From the NCBI GenBank assembly GCA_900104565.1, contig LT629951.1, forward strand, positions 277,501 through 341,500: DNA of 64,000 bases, written 5' to 3'. Within the stretch, counting starts at the first letter, position 1. Each line of letters opens with the position of its first letter. Shown here in pieces: positions 21,216 to 29,946 of this stretch. The position numbers and the translations under genes are program-made. Source of the DNA: Ruminococcaceae bacterium Marseille-P2935. GTDB lineage: Bacteria > Bacillota > Clostridia > Oscillospirales > Ruminococcaceae. Under the pieces are notes generated by a model, which saw only the letters and a list, made by a program, of their open reading frames with translations, did no database searches and was not told the origin of the DNA.

Positions 21216-22628
21216 TTATGAACCGGTTGTTTGCTGGCTAAGCGGGTAACCCGGGTACTGCCTTGGCAGGGTCTGGGCTCCGGCGCGCAGGTTGGTGTAT
21301 TCCTCGGTAATGGCATTCCAGGTTGCCGGCCCAACAGCCCCGTCTGCCGGCAAGCCGAATAACCGTTGAAAGGCCCGCACAGCATTGTAGGTAACAGTGC
21401 CAAATACACCGTCGACGGTCACGATAGGAATTCCGGGGAAGAAGGTGGACAGATAAGCCAGGTATTCCTGTAATTGTATCACCGAGCGCCCAGTCATGCC
21501 CTGTTTGAGAACAACACCAGGGAATGGCTCTGCTCCAGTAACTGGAATGGTGGGCGGAATAGCTCTTCTTATGCCTGCATAGGCATAAAATAGAGCATAA
21601 AAGGTGGCGTTGCCCACTATGCCGTCGGGGGTTAAACCACTGAAGGTTTGAAAAGCAATGACAGCATTTTTGGTGCCGGGGCCGAAGACACCGTCAACAG
21701 TAACAGGCGGAATAAAGGAGTTGAACTCTGAAACCGCTAACAGGTAGTATTGAATCACCCGTACGCCATTTCCAGAGCTTCCTTCCTTCAGCACGCCGGG
21801 GTATTGTTTGGCAACATCCTCCAAGCGCAGTCCCTCCGAATTAAGGCTGGCCAAATTACGAACGTTTACATTAATAAACTGGATTTCATACCAGGTTGCT
21901 TTTCCCACAATGCCGTCTGCAGTCAGTTCAAAAATTTGCTGGAAGGTGCGTACGGCATCCTGGGTTTCTACACCAAAAATTCCATCTATCTGTGAGATTT
22001 TTGGAATGAGAGGATAATTTCGGGAAATTCGGTTCAGGCTGATTTGAACAGTGCGCACCTCATTCCCAACACTGCCCAACCTAAGCGGATACCCGGTGTA
22101 AGATGCAATATTAGGGCCAACCGGGGCATTCTGCTCTATTTGAATGTCATCTCCAAAATAGTTTTGCAAAATCTGGTATGGAGTATACCCGTTTTGTGCC
22201 AAGCTTACCGACCCCCATTGGGAAAGACCGGCACAGGTGACTGTGGTTCCGTTGCAGAATTGTGCAAATAAAGGTTCAACTGCCCCTGACCGGTGAATAT
22301 AATCGTTAAACAGTTCATCTACAATACGATTGATAGAGTCAAAAATATCCCGTCCAAACACATAGGCCTGGTCGTACTGGGTAGAGTTGGTAATGTCAAA
22401 TGCATATCCTTGGCTGCGGTACCATTCGGTGTAAACCCGGTTGAGCGCAAAGGATACCTGACAATAAATATTGGCCCGCAGGGCCGACTCGGGCCAGGTA
22501 GGGAAAATTTCGCTGGAGGCGACATTTTTTATATAATCCTTAAAATTAATGGTCACATTTTGCGCATTGGCGGCAGGCCGCCCCAGGTGGACAGTAATAG
22601 TAGTAGGAACGATTGGAGTACCCGGCAT
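21216..22628 (-). CDS. SpoIID/LytB-like and peptidoglycan-binding protein
   Basis: A 470-aa protein. Residues 30-165 resemble SpoIID/LytB (NVASSEIFPTWPESALRANI, then LSQWGSVSLAQNGYTPYQIL), the module that activates or performs glycan cleavage. Three PG_binding_1 domains follow, with DGIFGVETQDAVRTFQ, DGVFGPGTKNAVIAFQ and DGVFGTVTYNAVRAFQ. No signal peptide. Related Clostridia proteins occur in spore-cortex or coat contexts as far as I know, so a role in spore wall remodelling is the best guess. Confidence 0.75.
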   Translation of the reverse strand: MPGTPIVPTTITVHLGRPAANAQNVTINFKDYIKNVASSEIFPTWPESALRANIYCQVSFALNRVYTEWYRSQGYAFDITNSTQYDQAYVFGRDIFDSINRIVDELFNDYIHRSGAVEPLFAQFCNGTTVTCAGLSQWGSVSLAQNGYTPYQILQNYFGDDIQIEQNAPVGPNIASYTGYPLRLGSVGNEVRTVQISLNRISRNYPLIPKISQIDGIFGVETQDAVRTFQQIFELTADGIVGKATWYEIQFINVNVRNLASLNSEGLRLEDVAKQYPGVLKEGSSGNGVRVIQYYLLAVSEFNSFIPPVTVDGVFGPGTKNAVIAFQTFSGLTPDGIVGNATFYALFYAYAGIRRAIPPTIPVTGAEPFPGVVLKQGMTGRSVIQLQEYLAYLSTFFPGIPIVTVDGVFGTVTYNAVRAFQRLFGLPADGAVGPATWNAITEEYTNLRAGAQTLPRQYPGYPLSQQTTGS

Positions 22629-22644
22629 AACGGTTGTTCACCTC

Positions 22645-24180
22645 CTAGTTAATCGTTGGGGCGGGACGGGTATCTTCCGGCAGGGGAACCAGCCTTAGCG
22701 GGAGGATTGCGATGGCCCCTCCAAAAACCTGGAGCTCCTTATCGGTTACCGGGAAATAGCCCGTATACCTTACCGTAACAAAATACTCTTCAAACGGTAC
22801 CACCTTAGAAGGGGACTGGGCCAGCGCCCGGTCAGGTGCCGGGACGTTTATAATGGCGGTTTGGCCGTTGTCGTTCGTGGTGAGCAGCCGTTGCATTTGA
22901 TATTCCCCATGATATTTACTAAAGATGGAAACAGAAGCACCCGGCAATGGAATGGCCGAATCAGCAGTTGTTACAATCACTTGAATTTGACCAATATCGT
23001 TCAAAGGCCTTTCTTCCAGTTCGGAATTTTCCGGCGGGTAGATTTCTCCCTCAGCGGCTACCGGCAAAGGAAGTATTTCTGGCCCGTAGGGGGATTCCTC
23101 CTGCTCTTCTTTATCAATCATACTGTAGTCTAAAATGGGTTCCAAAAGCAGCTCATCTGCATCTATTGGTTTTTCTGCATCCGTTCGCAGGCTGCCAAAT
23201 TCAGGTGGTTCCTCCCATTCCTCGCCTTGTTCCCGCTCAAAACCGGCTTCGGTCATAATGTCAATATGTGAAGTTCCTTCGGTTAGGGGTTGGAATGACG
23301 CTTGCTGATCTGAACTTGAGGGGGAAAGAGCTGTATGTTCTTCCGCCGGGGGGCAAGGGTTTTGTTCGGTAGGTATACTGGTAATCAAAGGGTTTTCTTC
23401 AGGGGTGGAATCCAGCTCATTCAAGGTGTTATTCAGGGCTGGCGGAAGATCAGAAACAGAGGCACCGGTAGCTTGGCGCGCCAACTCTAAAGTTTCGGGA
23501 CGGATGGGTGTGGTTTTTCCACTGTCAATAAAACGGAAATATTCCTCTACCCAATCATACCCGGGTTCCAGTTTTTCCATAGGAGCATCGGGTTTGCATT
23601 CAGGTGCTGGCTGCTGTTCCGGTTGGGGTTGAGCGCCTGGAATATCACGGGGGCGGACCAGTACTGCCGGAGGATTGGTCTTTACCCCATTTGCACCAAC
23701 CTCTTCTTCCAATCTTTCAGGGGGCATATCGATGGGAGAAAGTGAGCCATGAAAATGGAATGCTGGGTTGCTGGCTCCATGATTAGATTCAGCCAGAGGA
23801 GAAGCTGGTTTTATTCCGCGGGATTGTATTCCTATTTTGCTTTCAATTGCAGTCTGTATAGGTGCGGCGGTTGAAACAGGAACGCTGGCAGTTTGGGGGC
23901 TGGCTTGCATTGTAGCCGGGTTATCCTCGGCCAGAGTGGCGTTTGCTTGTGCAGGATGATTTGCAGCTTGCACAGCGTGAATCTGCGGCTGCTGCCCAGA
24001 CGATGCTTGTTTTGTGTTGATGACAGTTTGGTGGGCAGGTGCATTCCAATTGTTTGAGGGCGGAGCAGAAGCAGCGGCTGAAGCGCTGCGGCTATATTGT
24101 ATCAGCTGCTTCGCATATTGACGGCTGAGTTCCTCCAGTTGGGAGGCAGATAGCTTATCAAACCGGCTGAGATCGCTCAT
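22645..24180 (-). CDS. Large disordered protein with C-terminal carboxypeptidase-regulatory-like domain
   Basis: A 511-aa protein. A short helical start (LSASQLEELSRQYAKQLIQY) is followed by about 360 residues rich in Pro, Glu, Gln and Ala without predicted fold. The last 125 residues form a beta sandwich of carboxypeptidase-regulatory type (IQVIVTTADSAIPLPGASVSI, TTNDNGQTAIINVPAPD, FFVTVRYTGYFPV-like). It is the first gene of the operon with the SpoIID-like protein, 16 bases upstream. A structural or scaffolding role in the spore envelope is inferred. Confidence 0.55.
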   Translation of the reverse strand: MSDLSRFDKLSASQLEELSRQYAKQLIQYSRSASAAASAPPSNNWNAPAHQTVINTKQASSGQQPQIHAVQAANHPAQANATLAEDNPATMQASPQTASVPVSTAAPIQTAIESKIGIQSRGIKPASPLAESNHGASNPAFHFHGSLSPIDMPPERLEEEVGANGVKTNPPAVLVRPRDIPGAQPQPEQQPAPECKPDAPMEKLEPGYDWVEEYFRFIDSGKTTPIRPETLELARQATGASVSDLPPALNNTLNELDSTPEENPLITSIPTEQNPCPPAEEHTALSPSSSDQQASFQPLTEGTSHIDIMTEAGFEREQGEEWEEPPEFGSLRTDAEKPIDADELLLEPILDYSMIDKEEQEESPYGPEILPLPVAAEGEIYPPENSELEERPLNDIGQIQVIVTTADSAIPLPGASVSIFSKYHGEYQMQRLLTTNDNGQTAIINVPAPDRALAQSPSKVVPFEEYFVTVRYTGYFPVTDKELQVFGGAIAILPLRLVPLPEDTRPAPTIN

Positions 24181-24234
24181 TCTTTCGCCACAACCTTTTC
24201 ATTCATATTTGTTAGGGCGCAATAGGCCATTACA

Positions 24235-24316
24235 CACAACCTATATGCGTCCAGGCACAAAAATAGACCCTTCCCACTGAGGAAAGGGTCTGAAAACCCG
24301 CATATACAGGTTGTGC
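24235..24316 (-). terminator. Nested inverted repeats with inner terminator
   Basis: Outer arms CACAACCTATATGCG and CGCATATACAGGTTGTG (two-base bulge) enclose an inner hairpin AGACCCTTCC / GGAAAGGGTCT. On the minus strand the inner hairpin is followed by ATTTTTG, a plausible terminator. The block lies between the GNAT gene and the spore operon, leaving 24317-24510 as a possible untranslated transcript. Confidence 0.45.
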
Positions 24317-24511
24317 GATGAGCTTTTTATAAAAATATGGCGGGAGCTGAAGCACCTGTCTGCTAACCATGGGGAGACGTTCATTCGGCCCTGCGGCTGT
24401 CTGCCGTCTCGCATCTTTTTCTCACCTCTGCCTGGAAACTGTAAGCGAAAGCTTTTTAATTCCTACCAGCAAAGCTTGTGATTGTAGTGCACCAAAGCGG
24501 TGAAAACAACC

Positions 24512-24539
24512 TGTCCCCCGCCTTTGCAGGCAGGGGACA
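24512..24539 (-). terminator. Terminator of the GNAT gene
   Basis: TGTCCCCCGCC and GGCAGGGGACA pair with one mismatch; it lies 10 bases downstream of the GNAT stop on the minus strand. Only a weak T tract follows. Confidence 0.6.
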
Positions 24540-24548
24540 ATTTATGGG

Positions 24549-25052
24549 TTATACGTTTTTTTCCATAATATAATCATCCATTACATAGCCATTTCCGATG
24601 TCGGTTACCTCGTCTCTGACGATAGAAAAACCCAGAGCCCGGTAGGCTGCAATAGAACCCTCGTTATATTTATTTACAGTCAGCCATATAACAGGGCGGC
24701 TTTCTGTAAGGCAGCGCCCAGTCAGGACATTTAAAACTCTTGCAGCAATTCCACGCCGGCGAAAAGCTTTATCCACATAAAGCTTGCTTAAAAAAAGGCC
24801 TTTTTCATCTGGTTTAACCCCAATATATCCGGCGTTTTGGCCGTCCAGCCGAATCAGGTAATATTCGTGCCCCTCTTCCGTTATCTGGCACTGCATAGCA
24901 TGCACGGATTGAAACCGCTCCAGCATATAATCAATCTGCTGCTGACCAAGGATAGGAAGGTAGTGTTCGGTCCAAATTTTCTTAGCAAGGCCGGCTATGG
25001 CCTGCAGGGATGTGGGGTCGGTAACGGGAAGTAAAATAAGATTATCGTTCAT
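24549..25052 (-). CDS. GNAT-family N-acetyltransferase
   Basis: A 167-aa acetyl-CoA-dependent acyltransferase. The acetyl-CoA loop is seen in FLSKLYVDKAFRRRGIAARVL (RRRGIA), followed by WLTVNKYNEGSIAAYRALGFSIV, the typical beta-5/helix-4 motif. The N-terminal region (WTEHYLPILGQQQIDYML) is like PaiA-type polyamine acetyltransferases. Single gene with its own terminator. Substrate unknown. Confidence 0.85.
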   Translation of the reverse strand: MNDNLILLPVTDPTSLQAIAGLAKKIWTEHYLPILGQQQIDYMLERFQSVHAMQCQITEEGHEYYLIRLDGQNAGYIGVKPDEKGLFLSKLYVDKAFRRRGIAARVLNVLTGRCLTESRPVIWLTVNKYNEGSIAAYRALGFSIVRDEVTDIGNGYVMDDYIMEKNV

Positions 25053-25288
25053 TTTGATGCTCCATTCTGCCGCTGGCCAGCAGTATCAAGTAATCGGGGC
25101 CAAGTATTCGCCTTCGTTTGCTTCAGGCTGGGCTTGGTACCCAGGTGAACTGCGGTGAGCGGGCTTGGTGATCGAATTGCTGTCAGGTCAAAAAAGCTTT
25201 GCTGGCTGTACCATAAAAGGAATATTTGACATCAGGTACATCGGCGGGGCCGCGCCCTCATCATACCCTATAAGGTACTTGATGCCCA

Positions 25289-25396
25289 ACTCGATACCCA
25301 AAGGGCACTCGATACCCAAAGGGCACCCGATACCCAAAGGGCACCCGATACCCAAAGGGCACCCGATACCCAAAGGGCACCCAATACCCAAAATAG
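25289..25396. repeat. 18-bp tandem repeat, about six units
   Basis: Five units of ACYCGATACCCAAAGGGC (first two with T, next three with C) and a sixth degenerate unit run head to tail. 18 bp is a multiple of three, so both strands are open (IPKGHP on plus, LGIGCP on minus), but neither frame has a ribosome-binding site or a family. More likely a variable-number repeat in an intergenic region (25053-25504). Confidence 0.85.
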
Positions 25397-25504
25397 TACA
25401 AGGGTAGGGCAGGCACAGTTTTAGGGCATGAGCCCGGCCATCAGAGTAAAACCAGCCGGACAGAAACCCCTTAGCCAACCAGCCTGTATTTTGAAATAAA
25501 CCGG

Positions 25505-25795
25505 TTATGAATGCTTTGAAAATGCCGCTTCATAAACAGCATCCTGTTCGGGTAAATGAGTGATAAATCCAATAGGAATCTTATTTTGTGTTGCGTCAAT
25601 CACTTTTTTAGCGCCGTTTTCACCAAATGCGCCGCACAGCTCAATGCAGTCAATCCCATTATCCTGTAATTCTTTTGCTGCCGCGCATGCTTCCTCTAAA
25701 TTAGATACCCCTATTATTTGTGCCAGCCCTTTATGAATAACGGCTTTATCCTGATTCTTATCAAAGTTGCCCATAATAATAAATGCGAATTTCAT
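25505..25795 (-). CDS. DUF6506-like small protein
   Basis: Start chosen at ATG 25795 behind GGAGGACGG; the longer frame to 25846 lacks a site. The 96-aa protein reads MKFAFIIMGNFDKN, then VSNLEEACAAAKELQDNGID, CIELCGAFGENGAKKV and IPIGFITHLPEQD. This matches the DUF6506 pattern as I recall it (IELCGxFG), a family of unknown function. Single gene. Confidence 0.6.
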   Translation of the reverse strand: MKFAFIIMGNFDKNQDKAVIHKGLAQIIGVSNLEEACAAAKELQDNGIDCIELCGAFGENGAKKVIDATQNKIPIGFITHLPEQDAVYEAAFSKHS

Positions 25796-25934
25796 GTTAT
25801 GTTCCGTCCTCCTCCGGTTTGTTATGTTTGCGTAATCTGCCTGCAAGGTGCTTTTCCTATGAGGTTTTTTGGTGGGTGCCTGTCAAATATGGCAGCGTGT
25901 TTTTAAAACAGATGGAAAAGCCAGCTGGCATTCA

Positions 25935-26264
25935 TCAGCAAAAAAATAACTGCACACAAAGCATATAAACTGCGGTTCCGCCCAATATGCTGACCAGATT
26001 ATTGCGCTTATAAAGATGAAGCGCGACAGTAACAGCTACGGCAATCAGTTCGGGTAGGCCATAGGGGTAAGCCAGCAGCGAGACTCCCCGCAGGCTGTAT
26101 ACTACCAGCATGGCCATCACCGCCGGCGGCAGGGCCTTACCCAAATATAAAACTGCCCCCGGGACGTTGCCTTTGCGGAAGAAGAGAAAGGGAAGCGCAC
26201 GGGTGAGGATGGTAACGGTACTGATTACTGCGATGATGAGCAGTGCACGTGCGGGAGAGATCAT
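25935..26264 (-). CDS. azlD: AzlD-type branched-chain amino acid export subunit
   Basis: A 109-aa membrane protein with three to four helices and the AzlD pattern (ISTVTILTRALPFLFF near the start, LPPAVMAMLVVYSLR). With AzlC it forms a two-component exporter for branched-chain amino acids or analogues. It overlaps azlC by four bases (ATGA). Confidence 0.85.
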   Translation of the reverse strand: MISPARALLIIAVISTVTILTRALPFLFFRKGNVPGAVLYLGKALPPAVMAMLVVYSLRGVSLLAYPYGLPELIAVAVTVALHLYKRNNLVSILGGTAVYMLCVQLFFC

Positions 26265-26986
26265 AAAGGCTCGCCCCCATTCTGCCCCGATTCTTCGGGT
26301 AAGGATAATTTAGGTTCCAATGGGCGGCGGAAGGCCATGAGTAAAACAACCATAAAGATCATGGCGGGCAGCACCAGGTTGTCCGCACCAAAGGCGAATA
26401 AACCCAGCAGTGCACATGCGGCGCCAATCATTGCCGGCAGGTGGGTTGGGCAGGAAAGCCACTGTTCCACCAAAATAACCACAAACAAGGCAGTCATGGC
26501 AAAGTCAATACCGGTGGTGTTAAAGGAAATGAAAGACCCTGCGACCGACCCAAGGGCCGACCCAGCTACCCAATAGCACTGATTCAGCAGGGCAATGGCA
26601 AATATAAACCGGTCGGGATCCACCCCTTCCGGTGGTTTGGCGGAGCAAAGCAGGGAATAGGTTTCGTCAGTAAGGGAAAAAATCATATAAGGCTTTTTCT
26701 GCCCCATGCCCTGGAAGCGTTTTAAAAATGAAAGCCCGTAAAATACATGGCGTATATTTACCAGCAGCGTCATGAGCGCAACTTCCAACAACCCAATTCC
26801 AGGCGCAAAAAAGTTAATAGCGACAAACTGCATGGAGCCGGCGTAAACAGTAAGGCTCATCAGCAGTGCCCACAAAATATGATAACCCGCATTCTGATAC
26901 AAAAGGCCAAACGCAATTCCAACAAACAGGTAACCTAATAGGACAGGGACCGTAACCGGGAAAGCCGCTTTTATTGCTTTTTTCAT
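26261..26986 (-). CDS. azlC: AzlC-type branched-chain amino acid export subunit
   Basis: A 241-aa polytopic membrane protein of the AzlC family: PVLLGYLFVGIAFGLLYQNAGY, YAGSMQFVAINFFAPG, TLLVNIRHVFYGLSF and FSLTDETYSLL are characteristic. It works with AzlD, encoded just downstream, and overlaps the upstream zinc-ribbon gene by four bases, so the three genes form one operon. Confidence 0.88.
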   Translation of the reverse strand: MKKAIKAAFPVTVPVLLGYLFVGIAFGLLYQNAGYHILWALLMSLTVYAGSMQFVAINFFAPGIGLLEVALMTLLVNIRHVFYGLSFLKRFQGMGQKKPYMIFSLTDETYSLLCSAKPPEGVDPDRFIFAIALLNQCYWVAGSALGSVAGSFISFNTTGIDFAMTALFVVILVEQWLSCPTHLPAMIGAACALLGLFAFGADNLVLPAMIFMVVLLMAFRRPLEPKLSLPEESGQNGGEPL

Positions 26987-27387
26987 GAAATACCTGCCGA
27001 AATTAAAACCCCTGCAACAGCCTGTGCAATTATCATCACTACCGAAAGGGTCATGATTCGGCGGCCCATTTTAACCCAGCCGCGGTTTATGTAGATAAAA
27101 CTGAGAACAAAGGAAAGCATGGGAAAGAGTATGAGAATCACGTAAATCCAGTTTGGAATCCGATCTGGTTTTTCTCCTTCCGGCTGAGGTTCTAAATAAG
27201 CGTAACTGTTTAAGGGAATATGGCAGCGGTCGCATTCCTGGGCGGTGTAAGGAAAAACGCGCTGGCACACGGAACAAAATTTCCTTGGCGGCTCCGATGC
27301 GGGCAGGGGCGTTTTACAGCGGGTACAGTTATTTTTGGCTTCACTGTTATGTGTGCCGCATTTTGGGCAGATTTTCAAACAATTCAC
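26983..27387 (-). CDS. Zinc-ribbon membrane protein
   Basis: A 134-aa protein with two CxxC pairs forming ribbons (CPKCG, CTRCK; CSVCQ, CDRCH) in the first 60 residues, then two membrane helices (WIYVILILFPMLSFVLSFIY and LSVVMIIAQAVAGVLI). First gene of the azlCD operon. Function unknown; it may help assembly or regulation of the transporter. Confidence 0.65.
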   Translation of the reverse strand: MNCLKICPKCGTHNSEAKNNCTRCKTPLPASEPPRKFCSVCQRVFPYTAQECDRCHIPLNSYAYLEPQPEGEKPDRIPNWIYVILILFPMLSFVLSFIYINRGWVKMGRRIMTLSVVMIIAQAVAGVLISAGIS

Positions 27388-27415
27388 TCCTTTAACACGA
27401 TATTTTTATTTTAAC

Positions 27416-27535
27416 ATGAAAAATAAAAAAAACAAACAGTCGAAAAATAAGAAAAAATTCCCTTACAGTACGGTACATGTTTCATTTAAAAAAGAGAAAA
27501 CTAAACCCAAACGAAAAAAGGAGGAGCGAAAATGA
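27416..27535 (+). CDS. Small lysine-rich peptide (39 aa)
   Basis: Starts at ATG 27416 and is coupled by ATGA to the next gene. About half the residues are Lys, Arg or Asn (MKNKKNKQSKNKKK). There is no clear ribosome-binding site, so it may only be leader sequence of the following gene. Confidence 0.3.
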   Translation: MKNKKNKQSKNKKKFPYSTVHVSFKKEKTKPKRKKEERK

Positions 27536-27735
27536 ACGAACAGCAGTCCAGAATTAAACAATATATGGACAGTCAAATTTATGACCTGAAAGAAGGAATG
27601 CACTGCCTGCAGGACAGGGAGAAGCAGCCCAATACGCTTGGAGACCTGTACAATGGTATGCTGAAACATGCTGTCAGCTTTGAAATTGGACATATGGAAA
27701 AGCTGCGGGACGAATTGGTAGATTTATTAAAATAA
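27532..27735 (+). CDS. Small unassigned protein (67 aa)
   Basis: ATG 27532 lies behind AAAGGAGGAGCG, a strong site, and the gene ends at a good terminator, so it is real. The protein is helical and acidic-basic mixed (MDSQIYDLKEGMHCL, HMEKLRDELVDLLK), without membrane segment. Family not recognised. Confidence 0.6.
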   Translation: MNEQQSRIKQYMDSQIYDLKEGMHCLQDREKQPNTLGDLYNGMLKHAVSFEIGHMEKLRDELVDLLK

Positions 27736-27736
27736 C

Positions 27737-27765
27737 AAAAACGCCATGCTTTGCATGGCGTTTTT
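27737..27765 (+). terminator. Rho-independent terminator
   Basis: AAAAACGCCATGC and GCATGGCGTTTTT pair around a three-base loop; T5 follows. It ends the 67-aa gene. Confidence 0.9.
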
Positions 27766-27915
27766 ATATGGAATAGCTCAAAAAAGGACAAAGTGCTTCC
27801 GAAATAATGTACGGCCAAATCCTCCCCGGCATTTCCGGCGCCGGTTACGGTACAAAGCCTTAAGGCAGATGCAAAGGGAAAAACAGCTGGAAAGTTTTTA
27901 AATTGCGTTACACCA

Positions 27916-28539
27916 CTATTCCGGAAAGGTAAGTTCATCCAGTACCTGCCCGGTTGCAGCGTCTTTTACCGTAACTTTAATGGTGATATCAGGTTCGGTT
28001 TTTCCGTCAAATGCCTGGTAGACCGAAGAAAAAATAGGCAGGGCAAGCAAGGAATAAGCGTCAGCGCTTTTTTCATATGCTTTCTTTTCCACCATTACCA
28101 CAAATTCCGAAGCGGTTTCGTTATAGGTAATGCTCTGAATGGAAGTATTATCTTCACTGCTTATAATTCCTTCAATTAACTCATCCAGGCTGCTTCTCAG
28201 CTGGCCCAGCAATTTTTCATAATCAGCTTTTGCCAAAGAAAAAGTAACAGAACCGTCAGGCCTTTTCTCAACGTTGCGGTCCCCGCCTAAAGGCAGGCTG
28301 TCCACATCAATGCCGTCCAACAGGTCAGGCGGAATGGTAAGCACTACCGTATCACCCTGCTTATCCACGCCAATGGCTGGTTGGGAAGGATTCACTGTCA
28401 GGGAAGAAGCCTGTGATTCGGAGCCACTGCTGCTAACGGAGGAGGCGGGTTGTGAGGAGGAATTTTCTCCGGAGCCAGAGCAGGCCGCAAGAGAAAAGCA
28501 CATCAGAAAAGCCAGCGCCAGTGCGAGAGTTTTTTTCAT
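27916..28539 (-). CDS. Lipoprotein
   Basis: A 207-aa secreted lipoprotein: signal MKKTLALALAFLMCFSLAAC with lipobox LAAC (Cys20), then a Ser/Gly-rich linker and a mixed domain (DTVVLTIPPDLLDGID, SVTFSLAKADYEKLLGQL, ITIKVTVKDAATGQVL). I do not recognise the domain. Single gene; the 28540-28829 interval downstream of its start holds no supportable gene. Confidence 0.7.
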   Translation of the reverse strand: MKKTLALALAFLMCFSLAACSGSGENSSSQPASSVSSSGSESQASSLTVNPSQPAIGVDKQGDTVVLTIPPDLLDGIDVDSLPLGGDRNVEKRPDGSVTFSLAKADYEKLLGQLRSSLDELIEGIISSEDNTSIQSITYNETASEFVVMVEKKAYEKSADAYSLLALPIFSSVYQAFDGKTEPDITIKVTVKDAATGQVLDELTFPE

Positions 28540-28829
28540 AAATACCTTCCTTATTTACACAAAGCATTTTATTGGGTAGAAAAACCTGAGGTACTTCTAA
28601 AAAGCGCCTTATGCCGTTTGAATCTATGGAAAGAGATATTTCTGCATCAGAAGTACCAAAAGCCCGGCAAATATTTCTGTATGGTTTTTCTTGAAACAAT
28701 TTTAGGAATGATTTTCGGTTTGTTTGTTTTTTTCAGAATACTCCGGTCTGCCTGCAAAAAAGGCAAGCTGTCTGTTTTGACCAAAATGCCCCAAAAGCCT
28801 TACATAGCCCTGCCGGAACGATAAACTGG

Positions 28830-29066
28830 TTAATCTTTTATCACCTTACAATAATAAAGGATGGCTAAAATAAGCCCGATCAAGCAGTATAGGCCAAACA
28901 AGCTGGCTGCAATGCTAATTAACCACCCTACAATGGGAATCCAGCTTAACCAGGATACCACAACCCCCGCTATACTTGGTGCGATCACATATAAAATGAT
29001 GGAAATAATCAGAGAGTTTGTATCAACCGCTTTTGTACTAAAAGGGAAAAACTTTTTTAAATCCAT
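28830..29066 (-). CDS. Small membrane protein
   Basis: Start chosen at ATG 29066 behind AAGGGGTGGG. The 78-aa protein begins MDLKKFFPFS and has two helices (SLIISIILYVIAPSIAGVVVSW and LFGLYCLIGLILAILYYCKV). Small proteins of this layout are common in Clostridia; I know no function. Confidence 0.6.
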   Translation of the reverse strand: MDLKKFFPFSTKAVDTNSLIISIILYVIAPSIAGVVVSWLSWIPIVGWLISIAASLFGLYCLIGLILAILYYCKVIKD

Positions 29067-29121
29067 TTTACCCACCCCTTATTTTTGTTTATATCCATTG
29101 TATTCTCAGCAAAAAGCTTTG

Positions 29122-29946
29122 TCAAATACCATGGAAAGGCAAGCCGTTCTGGTTTAAAAACTGAGCCAGCCCATCCTTATCGTTGCAGCCAATTACCAGG
29201 TCAGCTGCCGCCTTTACAGCTTCGGGCGCATTGCCCATGGCTATGCCTGTTCCAGCCGCTTTTAGCATAGGAATATCGTTGTAGCTGTCGCCAAAAGCCA
29301 CAGCATCCTTTTCCTGCAGTCCGTAGGCGTTCAGCAAAACTTTAACCCCAGCCGCCTTGTTTACCGACGCATCCATAATCTCCAGCAGAATGTCACTGGA
29401 ACGGACGACAGCAAGCTCCGGGTATTCACCGGACAATGCCTCCTCCATTTCGGCACAGTCAGCTGGGGAGCAGATGTACAATAACTTATGGGGCAGGGTT
29501 CCCTGACGAAGCAGGGTGAAAAAATTTTGCTGGGCTGGAAGTACTTGTGTGATTCTGCTTTCGTTTTGTACAAAGGGGTGTTTTTGGTTCTGCACATACC
29601 AGACATGGCCGGAATAGTAGTTTGGAACAGCATGTGGCCACCGAAGCGCCGCCTGGTGTAAAACCTTCCACGCTGAATCAGCCGGGATGACGGTACTCTT
29701 TAGTACTGTACCGTCTTCTTTCAGGGCCAGAGCTCCGCTGTAACTGATAATGGGTACGGTAATGCCGGCTTTTTGTGCTATGGGAAGAATTGCCTCCGGC
29801 ATTCGTGCAGAAACCATAACAAAGGGAATGCCGGCGTCCTTTACAGCCTGCAGTGCCCGGACAGTTAACAAAGTAAGTTGGTGTTCAGGGTTCAGCAGTG
29901 TTCCATCCAGGTCGGAAAAAATAATTCGGTAAGGGAACTTTAACAT
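29122..29946 (-). CDS. Cof-type HAD-superfamily hydrolase
   Basis: A 274-aa phosphatase of the Cof/YidA group. Motif I is FSDLDGTLLN (nucleophile Asp in DLDGT), motif II lies in MVSARM, motif III has the Lys of NKAAGVKVLL, and motif IV is FGDSYNDIPML. A C2-type cap spans about residues 85-190. It acts on sugar or nucleotide phosphates in the cytoplasm; the exact substrate cannot be told. Confidence 0.88.
   Translation of the reverse strand: MLKFPYRIIFSDLDGTLLNPEHQLTLLTVRALQAVKDAGIPFVMVSARMPEAILPIAQKAGITVPIISYSGALALKEDGTVLKSTVIPADSAWKVLHQAALRWPHAVPNYYSGHVWYVQNQKHPFVQNESRITQVLPAQQNFFTLLRQGTLPHKLLYICSPADCAEMEEALSGEYPELAVVRSSDILLEIMDASVNKAAGVKVLLNAYGLQEKDAVAFGDSYNDIPMLKAAGTGIAMGNAPEAVKAAADLVIGCNDKDGLAQFLNQNGLPFHGI

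Noticed and set aside
24317-24510. 6S RNA, SRP RNA or riboswitch
   Set aside because: I could not find the conserved sequence elements of any of these.
25289-25396. CRISPR array
   Set aside because: Units are contiguous 18-mers without spacers, and no cas genes are present. I found no CRISPR array anywhere in the window.
25165-25478. Repeat-rich proteins (IPKGHP on plus, LGIGCP on minus)
   Set aside because: Both frames are open only because the unit is 18 bp; neither has a ribosome-binding site or recognisable domain outside the repeat.
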